From positions 186,001 to 250,000 of the forward strand of contig CAWINX010000003.1 in NCBI GenBank assembly GCA_963837585.1: a stretch of 64,000 nt of DNA, written 5' to 3'. This document shows positions 57,044 to 64,000 of the stretch, in pieces (position 1 is the first letter of the stretch; every line of letters starts with the position of its first letter). The stretch comes from CAWINX01 sp963837585. GTDB taxonomy: Bacteria > Actinomycetota > Thermoleophilia > Solirubrobacterales > 70-9. The position numbers and the translations under genes are program-made. The notes under the pieces are model-generated. The model had not been told where the DNA came from, searched no databases, and saw nothing but the letters and a program-made list of their open reading frames with translations.

Positions 57044-58685
57044 CAGCAGGACTTTGGGAGCCGGTGACCGCGTTCCAGGCCCGGCCGAGGGAGAAGTCGG
57101 CGGAGACGCGGAGGATGCCCGGGTGGGCAGCGCGGACCTGGGTCCAGGCGCCGCGACGGACGATGCAGCCGGCGCCGCGGGAGATCGACCAGTAGGGGGT
57201 GAAGTTGACCCGGACGAGGAACTCACCCGGACGCCTCACGTCGAGGCCGAAGCCCTGCCGTCCAACCCAGAGGGTGCGGCCGGTTGCCGCGCCGAGCGGA
57301 GCGACCAACGGCTTGGGGTCGCGCACCTCATAGATCCGCCAGTGCGGGGAGCGCCAACGCAGGCTGAGGTAGCCAGGCGCGGCGCGGATCAGCCGCCGCT
57401 CCGCCGCCGAGGAGTAGTCGAGCGACGCGTCGGGGAGCGCCACGAAGCGAATCGCGTTGTCGCGCAGCCAGGAGCTGTAGGAGCGGTTGGTCAACTCCCC
57501 ACCGTCGTAGAAGACGTCGTCGCGGGTCGTGTCGAGCTGGCGCAGCCAGCCCCGCGCCAGCTCGAAGCCGGGCGCCATGTAGGCGGACTCCCAGTGGTTT
57601 GCGGTCGGCGGAACCTCGATCCGCGCGCCGTTGCCTCCATGCTCGCGCAGCCAGGACGTCGCCGGCTGAAAGTAGGCCTGTGCGGTGGAGGGGTCGCCGA
57701 CACTGCGGGCGATCTGGTTGACGCTCGCGGTCAGCTGCCAATAGAGGCCGCCGAGGAGCACGACGGCGAGCAGCCAGGGCGAGACGCGCGGCCGCCGCGC
57801 CAGCACGACGGCGGCGAGAACCGGCCCGCCGAACAGCGCCCCGAGGCGCACCGCGTTGCCGCCGACGGGGTTCGGCAGCAGCCAGAGCGCAACCGAGGCG
57901 AAAAGGTAGGCGGCGAGTACCCAACGCAACTGGCGCTCCGCCACGGCGAGGTCGCGCGTCACGTAGAGCGCCGCCCCGCACCAGAGCGGGATCGCGATGA
58001 ACGACGAGAAGGCAAAGGGGAACTGGCTCGGCTCGGGGAAGAGGAGGTTGAGGCCGACCGTCATCCCCAGCGACAGCGCCGCGACCCAGATGACGATGCG
58101 CCGCGGCGGGCGCAGCTCGGCCAGCGACCCGGCCACGACGACTCCGGCGAGGAAGGCGGCGGCGACCGGGCTGGAGAGCGCGCAGGCCGCCGCGGCGGCG
58201 AGGGCGGCCTTGGAGCGACCGAGCTGTAGGCAGCGCAGCGAGGCGAGGGCCCAGGCGACGCCGAGGGCGAAGGTGAGCTGACCGTCGGCGAGCAGCGTCA
58301 CCACGCCGACCGCGAACCAAAGCGTCGCCCAGCGCGCCGCCGCCCCCCAGCGGTCTCGCACCAGGCGGTCGAAGAGGTAGGAGGAAGCGACGACCGAGAG
58401 CGCTCCCACCGCCTGCGGGCTGAGCAGGGTGGCGAGCGGCGGGAAGAGGACGCTGTAGGTGAGCGTGTAGTGACCGCCGTACCAGCTGCCGTTCCAGATC
58501 GCCGGGCCGGCGCGCTCGAACAGCTCGACCCGGAAGACCTGCGCGGCGAGGTCGCCGACGTGCGGGTTCCAGAGGGCCATCGCCGCCGCCAGCACCGAGC
58601 TGAGTGCGACCGCGGGGAGCCATTCGGGTCGGAGCGCTTTGGACTGGACCATCGAGGGAGGCAAGGATAGAGAGGCGGCCTGCAA
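57044..58685 (-). CDS. Large integral membrane protein, glycosyltransferase-like (GT-C fold)
   Basis: About 540 residues. Around 10-12 transmembrane helices in the first 330 residues (e.g. LPAVALSSVLAAAMALW, ALSVVASSYLF, LAAAAACALSSPVAAAFLAG), then a soluble domain with PTANHWESAYMAPGF, LRDNAIRFVALPDASLDY and RSPHWRIYEV, an arrangement like polytopic sugar transferases. As written the frame runs on to 56904 through the hairpin; a one-base shift near 57060 gives a stop at 57044, just before it, which I prefer. Not certain to be an enzyme. Confidence 0.72.
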
Positions 58686-58696
58686 CGATCTGGTGG

Positions 58697-59411
58697 ATGA
58701 GCGCCGAGATCCTCATCCTGCGCCGTGGCACGGTCCCCTACGAGGAGGCGCGCGACGAGCAGCGTCGCCTTGCGGCGGCGCGCCAGGAGGGGACGATCCC
58801 CGACCTGCTCCTGCTGCTCGAGCACCCGCCCGTCTACACCCGCGGGCGCCGCTCCACTGCGGAGGAGCTGCCGATGGGAACCGAGTGGTACGAGATGCAG
58901 GGGATCGAGGTCCGCGACACCGACCGCGGCGGCCGCGTCACCTACCACGGCCCCGGCCAGCTGGTCGCCTACCCGATCGTCAGCCTCGGGCCCTACGGCG
59001 ACGACGTCCACCGCTACGTGCGCGGGCTGGAGCGGGTGATGATCGACTCCCTCGCCGAACACGGGGTCGAGGCCGGGACGATCGACGGCCTCACCGGCGT
59101 CTGGACCGAGGGCGCACAGCCGGGGTCGGGGGGCGGCTCGGGCGAAGCGCGCAAGATCGGCTCGATCGGCGTCCACGTCAGCCGCGGCGTCACCACCCAC
59201 GGCCTCGCCGTCAACGTCAACAACGACCTCCAGCCATTCGAGTGGATCGTCCCCTGCGGGATCGAGGGGGCGCGGGCGACCTCGCTCTCGCGCGAGCGCG
59301 GCGCCGAGCAGGGCCTCGACGAGTTCGCCATCCACGCTCGCCTCCCACTTCGGCCGCGTCTTCGAGCGAACGCCGGTCGAAACCGATCCGGCTACGCTCG
59401 TCGTGGCATGA
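58697..59411 (+). CDS. lipB: Octanoyltransferase LipB
   Basis: Moves octanoyl from ACP to the E2 lipoyl lysine. HPPVYTRGRR, GGRVTYHGPGQLVAYPI, RKIGSIGVHVSRGVTTHGLA (catalytic Lys in KIGSIG) and PCGIEGARATSL (catalytic Cys). Frameshift near 59340; the restored end reads SHFGRVFERTPVE. About 238 residues; ATGA overlap with lipA. Divergent from the membrane gene, 11 bp apart. Confidence 0.93.
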
Positions 59412-60358
59412 CCGAGCGCATCCACGTAACCCGCTCCCGCGCCAAGCCGGGGGGCACGGCCGCCGAGGCCGACGGCGCCGTCCCCTTCCGCCGCGCCCGC
59501 AAGCCGCCGTGGCTGAAGGTCCCGGCGCCGGGCGGGCCGACCTACCGCCGCCTCAAGTCGATGATCGGCGCCGACAACCTCCACACCGTCTGCGAGGAGG
59601 CCAACTGCCCCAACGTCGGCGAGTGCTGGGAGCGCGGCACGGCGACCTTCATGATCCTCGGCGACGTCTGCACCCGCCGCTGCGGCTTCTGCAACGTGAA
59701 GACGGGGGTGCCGACCTGGAACGACCCGCTGGAGCCGCTGCGGGTCGCCAACCAGGTGAAGCGGATGGGGCTGCGCCACGCCGTCGTCACCTCGGTCGAC
59801 CGCGACGACCTGCCCGACTACGGGGCGAGCGCCTTCGTCGGCGTGATCCGCTCGATCCGGATGCAGGCGCCGGGCTGCAAGGTCGAGGTCCTGACGCCGG
59901 ACTTTCGCGGCCAGGAGATGCCGCTCGCCAAGGTGATCCACGAGCGCCCCGACGTCTTCAACCACAACGTCGAGACGGTGCCGCGGCTCTACCCGAAGGC
60001 GCGGCGCGGGTCGCAGTTCCTGCGCTCGGCGAGGGTGCTGCGACTGGCCAAGGAGATGGGCGGCGAGGGCGTGGTCACCAAGTCGGGGCTGATGGTCGGG
60101 CTCGGCGAGGACTTCGAGGAGATGATCGAGGCGTTCGGGATCCTGCGCGAGCACCGCGTCCAGGTGCTGACCGTCGGCCAGTACCTGCGACCGACCGAGA
60201 ACCACCTGCCGGTCGTCCGCTACTGGCATCCGGAGGAGTTCGAGGCGCTGGAGAAGGCCGCCTACGAGATGGGCTTCGAGTCGGTTGCGGCGGGGCCGCT
60301 GGTGCGCTCCAGCTACCACGCCGATCAGAACCTTCCCGAACGCGCACTGGCAAGCTGA
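59408..60358 (+). CDS. lipA: Lipoyl synthase LipA
   Basis: Radical-SAM enzyme inserting two sulfurs into the octanoyl chain. Auxiliary cluster CEEANCPNVGEC, radical-SAM cluster CTRRCGFCNV, GLMVGLGEDFEEM, and the final RSSYHADQ with the third-site serine. 316 residues, complete. Serves the E2 protein encoded upstream. Confidence 0.95.
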   Translation: MTERIHVTRSRAKPGGTAAEADGAVPFRRARKPPWLKVPAPGGPTYRRLKSMIGADNLHTVCEEANCPNVGECWERGTATFMILGDVCTRRCGFCNVKTGVPTWNDPLEPLRVANQVKRMGLRHAVVTSVDRDDLPDYGASAFVGVIRSIRMQAPGCKVEVLTPDFRGQEMPLAKVIHERPDVFNHNVETVPRLYPKARRGSQFLRSARVLRLAKEMGGEGVVTKSGLMVGLGEDFEEMIEAFGILREHRVQVLTVGQYLRPTENHLPVVRYWHPEEFEALEKAAYEMGFESVAAGPLVRSSYHADQNLPERALAS

Positions 60359-60360
60359 GC

Positions 60361-60377
60361 GATCCTTTGAAAGGATC
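60361..60377. promoter_or_regulatory. Palindrome covering the ribosome-binding site of the next gene
   Basis: GATCCTTTGAAAGGATC has 8 bp arms around one base and can fold as a 6 bp stem with a TTGAA loop. Its right arm holds the AAAGGA Shine-Dalgarno sequence 7-8 bp before the ATG at 60385, so the fold could limit translation, or the site could bind a regulator. Confidence 0.45.
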
Positions 60378-60384
60378 AGTCCCG

Positions 60385-62089
60385 ATGAGGGGACGGGCAA
60401 TCGTATTTTCGTTTGCTTTGGCGGGGCTGCTGCTCGCCGCTGCGCCCTCGCTGGCCGCGGCGCGGGTCGCCTACGTGACAGGGGTCGTCGACGCCAGCGA
60501 CCCGTTCGTCGTCCCGGTCGACCTTGCCGGCAATACGGCGGGCAGCCAGATCAGCCTGCCCGGCGGGGGCGAGACCGGCGCGGGGCAGTCGCGATCACGC
60601 CGGACGGCAAAACGCGCCTACGTCGCCGACGCCGTCACCGACCAGGTGGTGCCGATCGACATCGCCACGAACACCGCCGGGACGCCGATCGACGTGGGCG
60701 TTCAGGGCCGTTCGGGGTCGCGATCACGCCCGACGGGACGCGCGCCTATGTCACCGAACCAGTTCGACGACGACGGTCAGCGCCGATCGACATGGCGACG
60801 AACACGTCGCTGACGCCGATCGCGGTGGGCTCCGGTCCCGCAGGGGATCGCGATCACGCCGGACGGGACGCGCGCCTATGTCGCCAACTTCTTCGACGAC
60901 AGCGTCTCGGTGATCGACCTGGGGTCGGGCACGGTGATCGCGACGCTGACGCGGCCTGGGCAACGCCAACGGGATCGCCGTCACTCCCGACGGCGCGCAC
61001 CGTCTACGTCACCGAGTCCAACGGGGACACGATCCCGATCCCGGTCGCCACCAACGTGCCGGGTACGCCGATCGCCGGCGGCGCGGGCAACGCGATCGCG
61101 ATCACTCCGGACGGGGCGCGCGCCTACACGGCCTACGACAACGGCGGCGACTCGATCCCGCTCGACCTGGCGGCGGCGAGCGCCGGCACCCCGATCCCGG
61201 TTGGGGACTATCCCCAGGACATCGCGATCACTCCGGACGGCTCGAAGGCGTACGTGACGACCCCTGTATTCCAATCCAACACGGGTCGCTGGTGCCGCTC
61301 GACCTGGCGACGAACACGGCGGCGAGCGGAATCGACGTCGGTGAGGACCCGAACGGGATCGCGATCGTCCCCAACCAGGGGCCGCACGCCGCCTTCTCCT
61401 TCTCGCCGACGAAGCAAAAGGTCAAGAAGTCGGTCGCCTTCGACGGCGGCGCCTCGATCGACTCCGACGGCACCGTCGCCCGCTACGACTGGGACTTCGG
61501 CGACGGCAAGTCGGCGGTGAACGGCAGCCCGACTCCCCACCACAGCTACGCCAAGGCGGGGACCTACAAGGTGACCCTGACGACCACCGACAACGAGGGC
61601 TGCTCGCTCGACTTCGTCTTCCCCGGCCAGACCGCCTACTGCAACGGAGGCCCGGCGGCGCGGGTAACTCACAACGTCAAGGTCATAGCGCCCTCCACCT
61701 GCCCCACCGTCAGGGCGAAGGGGACGAGCTTCGTCCCGCACATCCGCCCCGGGCACACGGTGCCGGGAGTGCGGGTGAGGCTGGCCTCAAACAGGCCGTC
61801 CCACCTCGTCGTCACGGGGAATCTGGTCTGGCGCAGAAGCGGCCACGCGTGGAGCACCGGCCTGCGCAAGCTCAGGGTCAAGATCCACCGCTGGCGCCGG
61901 CTGCGCTTTCCGATCCCGGTCGCGCTACGGGACGAACTACGCGTCGGCTCAAAGGTGAAGGTCCGCCTCCGCATCGCGACGTATCCGATCGGCGCCCCGT
62001 CCAACTGCGGGCACGTCACCCACCGCACTCTTCACGTCCGCGTCGTCAAGGTCTTCCCCAACGCGGTCCAGCGCGGCCGCGTGCAGTAA
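60385..62089 (+). CDS. Secreted beta-propeller (YVTN-type) and PKD-domain protein, frameshifted
   Basis: Signal peptide (FSFALAGLLLAAAPSLAAA), about six propeller blades with repeats of the kind AYVTGVVDASDP, ITPDGARAYTAYDNGG, TAGTPI.VG and ITPDGSKAYVT, then a PKD domain (AAFSFSPTKQKVKKSVAF, YDWDFGDGKSAVNGSPTP) and a C-terminal domain with basic strands. At least five frameshifts lie between 60580 and 61290, probably because the repeats are hard to assemble. About 565 residues repaired. Likely cell-surface binding; ligand unknown. Confidence 0.78.
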
Positions 62090-62105
62090 GTAGTTCGGCG
62101 AGAGA

Positions 62106-62178
62106 TGGAGCCAGCCGGGCTCGAACCGGCGACCTCCCGGATGCAAACCGGACGCTCTTCCAACTGAGCTATGGCCCC
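62106..62178 (-). tRNA. tRNA-Ala (UGC)
   Basis: 73-nt cloverleaf on the minus strand: acceptor GGGGCCA/TGGCTCC, D-arm TAGCTCAGTTGGAAGAG, anticodon loop TTTGCAT (anticodon UGC), T-arm with GGTTCGAGCC. CCA not encoded. Confidence 0.92.
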
Positions 62179-62210
62179 GTGGGGGAAAGTCTAGGACGAG
62201 CCGCGCGGGC

Positions 62211-63140
62211 TCAGTCGTCGAAGTCGAAGTCCTTGGGAGGCTTCTGCTCGAACCAGAGCTGGTCGTCCTCTGAGTCCTCGAGGAAGTCGGGGGTGTCTTC
62301 GAGGACGTCCTCGTCGTTGCCGCGACGGGCGGCGGGGGGTTCGTCCTCGTCCTCTTCTTCCTCGAGCTCTCCCTCGTCCTCGTCCTCGTATTCCTCGTCC
62401 TCGTCGTCTTCCTCCTCGGCGACCTCGACCACGGCCTCGAACTCCTCGGAGTCGGCGGGCGGCTCTTCGACCGGAGCCTCGAGCGCCTGGTCCAGCTCCT
62501 CGGAGAGGCGGCGCTCGTCGAAGAAGTCGTCGTCCTCGTCTTCCTCCTCCTCGGCGACCCGCTCGGCCTCGACGGCCTCGATGACCGGCTCGACCGGAGC
62601 CAGGCGCGGCTCGTTCATCTCCTCTTCGAGCAGCTCCTCCTCAGAGGGGGCGGGCTCCGACGCGGCGATCTCCCCGGCGACATCGAACATCTCGGTCGGT
62701 TGGGAGGCAATCGCCAGTCGCTCCCGCTCCTCGGTCGAGGGCTCAGGGAGCGGCTCCTCGGCGGGAGGCTCGGTAACGGCCTCATGCTCCATCGCCGGGT
62801 GCTCTTCCTCGGCGGGTGCCTGAGGCTCGTCCTCGACAGGAGACTCAGGCGCCTCCTGGACCTCGGCGACCGACTCGCGCCGGCCGGCCGGCCTTTCCTC
62901 CGCTTCCGCCGACTCGGGCTTGGACTCGGCCGCTTCCGACTCCTCGCCGGGCGCTGCGGGCGGAGCAGACATGAACTCCGTCGGCGCCTCGGCAAAGGGG
63001 TCGGGTTGAGAGTCCTCCTCCCCGGGGCGCGCAGGCGGGCCGAACGCCTCGTCCTCGAGGTCTTTCAGCTCGGAGTCGCCGGCGCCGTGCTGGCGCTTCA
63101 GCTCCAGGTGCTCTCTGATTGCCTCGTCGAGAATGCCCAT
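62211..63140 (-). CDS. Highly acidic, mostly disordered protein
   Basis: 309 residues. The first 40 (MGILDEAIREHLELKRQHG) form a helix that looks conserved; the remainder is dominated by Glu, Asp, Pro and Ala with long EE/ED runs, and the end is PPKDFDFDD. No enzyme motif. I recall actinobacterial proteins with the same IREHLELKR start, function unknown. Lies between two tRNA-Ala genes. Uninterrupted frame. Confidence 0.8.
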   Translation of the reverse strand: MGILDEAIREHLELKRQHGAGDSELKDLEDEAFGPPARPGEEDSQPDPFAEAPTEFMSAPPAAPGEESEAAESKPESAEAEERPAGRRESVAEVQEAPESPVEDEPQAPAEEEHPAMEHEAVTEPPAEEPLPEPSTEERERLAIASQPTEMFDVAGEIAASEPAPSEEELLEEEMNEPRLAPVEPVIEAVEAERVAEEEEDEDDDFFDERRLSEELDQALEAPVEEPPADSEEFEAVVEVAEEEDDEDEEYEDEDEGELEEEEDEDEPPAARRGNDEDVLEDTPDFLEDSEDDQLWFEQKPPKDFDFDD

Positions 63141-63227
63141 ATCCGTTCCCCTTCGGGAAACCTAAAGCCTATGCGGTTATCCTTGCGCTTGCGAGGGCCT
63201 GGGACGATCCTCCCAGCCACCCGCCGC

Positions 63228-63300
63228 GGGGCTATAGCTCAGCTGGAAGAGCGCCTGGATCGCACCCAGGAGGTCGGCGGTTCGAGTCCGCCTAGCTCCA
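63228..63300 (+). tRNA. tRNA-Ala (CGC)
   Basis: 73-nt cloverleaf: acceptor GGGGCTA/TAGCTCC, D-arm TAGCTCAGCTGGAAGAG, anticodon loop ATCGCAC (anticodon CGC), T-arm with GGTTCGAGTCC. CCA not encoded. The 130 bp after it show no gene. Confidence 0.92.
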
Positions 63301-63429
63301 TCGCGGATGTCCCTGCATGTGGGTATCTTCGCCTTCGCGATGCGCTTGCTGAAGGCGAGACCTGGAGTCAGATTCGATCCGCAAGAGATGAGGCCAGTGC
63401 ACCGTAAATCTTCGCGTGGACCCTGATGT

Positions 63430-64000
63430 GCGCGAGCGCCAACGCTGTGCTCGGGATCCCAATGGCCGTCAGCTTCCGACCGAAGCACCGGGTCGAGCAG
63501 CCGTGCGGCGCCGCGTGGCCGGCCTCAACTCCGTCGGCGATCCCGACCTCGCGAGCGAGCGCCGCATACGGTCTTGCCCACGATGACGGTGGCGAAGGAG
63601 GCGTTCGGGAGCGGCTGGCGGGCCGTAGCCGAAGGTAGTCGTGAGCGCTTGGCGGAGGCGTTGGCGTCGATTTCGGCCGCTCGCGATCAGGACGAGGTCG
63701 AGGAGATCGTTGACGAGTGCTCTACTGCTGGTCTCGTCGAAGGCGCAGGTGTAGGCATGGAGCTTCTCGGCGACGTACGCCAAGCGAGACGACCGGCAGC
63801 TGCAGCTCGCGACGTCGGCGAACTCCAGCGAGTTCGCGCCGAGGAGCGGCTCCGCCTGAACGGCGTCGCTTCGCTGAACGCGACATCGACGGAAACTGCT
63901 CGAACAGCCGGGCATCGAGGTCGGCGCGAACCGTGTAGCGGACGGCGTGGAATCCGGGCAGCTTCGAGTGCCGGCGTGCGGCGAACCTGGAAGACGAAGA
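63430..64000 (-). pseudogene. AbiEii/AbiGii-type nucleotidyltransferase toxin, 3' part, frameshifted
   Basis: Minus-strand pieces in order: VAEKLHAYTCAFDETSSRALVNDLLDLVLIA (as VAEKLHAYT and NDLLDLVLIAS), RLRQALTTTF, WARPYAALAREVGIADGVE, LLDPVLRSEADGHWDPE. This matches the C-terminal half of the AbiEii toxin family (type IV toxin-antitoxin/abortive infection). At least three shifts occur; the gene begins beyond the window edge. It stands next to tRNA-Ala, a common island site. Confidence 0.6.

Noticed and set aside
58604..60358. LipB-LipA as a natural single fused protein
   Set aside because: They share a frame only because of the shift near 59340; the other frame gives a normal LipB end (SHFGRVFERTPVE) with an ATGA overlap to lipA.
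63177..63488. Minus-strand frame across tRNA-Ala giving an ARRTRTADLL-like peptide
   Set aside because: This peptide is the known antisense translation of a tRNA gene, not a protein; the same holds for the frame through tRNA-Lys giving PGLEPGPRGL.

Overview
This is a 64 kb stretch of a very GC-rich bacterial chromosome. Frequent GTG/TTG starts, stop/start overlaps such as ATGA and GTGA, a dnaK-grpE-dnaJ-hspR-clpB heat-shock operon, and inositol-phosphate synthase beside a phosphatidylinositol-type synthase all point to Actinomycetota. The glycosyltransferase-PHP fusion and the secreted proteins look most like Thermoleophilia/Solirubrobacterales. That placement is an inference from remembered protein features, not from a search. 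About three dozen genes, including essential ones (lysS, lgt, purD, purL), carry single-base frameshifts. Several are cured by adding one G or C to a homopolymer run, so most are probably sequencing errors rather than pseudogenes; affected genes are described as if intact, with shift positions given.

Layout. 0-14 kb: a truncated SDR/epimerase, two divergent secreted paralogs, degV, ppk2, an unusual SDR, lysS-prmC-lgt, tRNA-Glu, a decayed SOS-boxed HTH gene, argF, an endonuclease/phosphatase-family gene, a histone-like protein, an RNA methyltransferase and an LLM-type oxidoreductase. This part holds three pairs of a 44-46 bp palindromic repeat, one pair lying in frame inside a gene. 14-19 kb: a minus-strand inositol-lipid operon (PAP2, CDP-alcohol phosphatidyltransferase, ino1, GT-PHP fusion, uracil-DNA glycosylase). 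19-21 kb: dehalogenase-like hydrolase, nth, cytochrome c. 21-28.6 kb: heat-shock operon whose clpB 3' end has been split by a RES-Xre toxin-antitoxin module. 28.6-31.2 kb: a membrane protein and a large peptidoglycan hydrolase. 31.3-46.5 kb: de novo purine genes (purD, E, B, C, S, Q, L, F, N, H), interrupted by an inverted VapBC/P450 block and a TetR/MFS pair.

46.5-51.5 kb: F420-type nitroreductase, dtd, tRNA-Lys, an orphan VapC bracketed by a tRNA-Lys fragment, and thiamin genes (thiO-thiS-thiG under a TPP riboswitch, thiE opposite). 51.5-60.4 kb: a 2-oxoacid dehydrogenase complex (lpd, E1 alpha, E1 beta, E2) followed by lipB-lipA, which make and attach its lipoyl cofactor. 60.4-64 kb: a secreted beta-propeller/PKD protein, two divergent tRNA-Ala genes around an acidic protein, and an AbiEii-like toxin remnant.

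The most unusual things are (i) the paired palindromic repeat, which can be read through as protein, and (ii) toxin-antitoxin modules sitting at the ends of housekeeping genes, two of them flanked by duplicated pieces of their target (clpB 3' end, tRNA-Lys 5' half).
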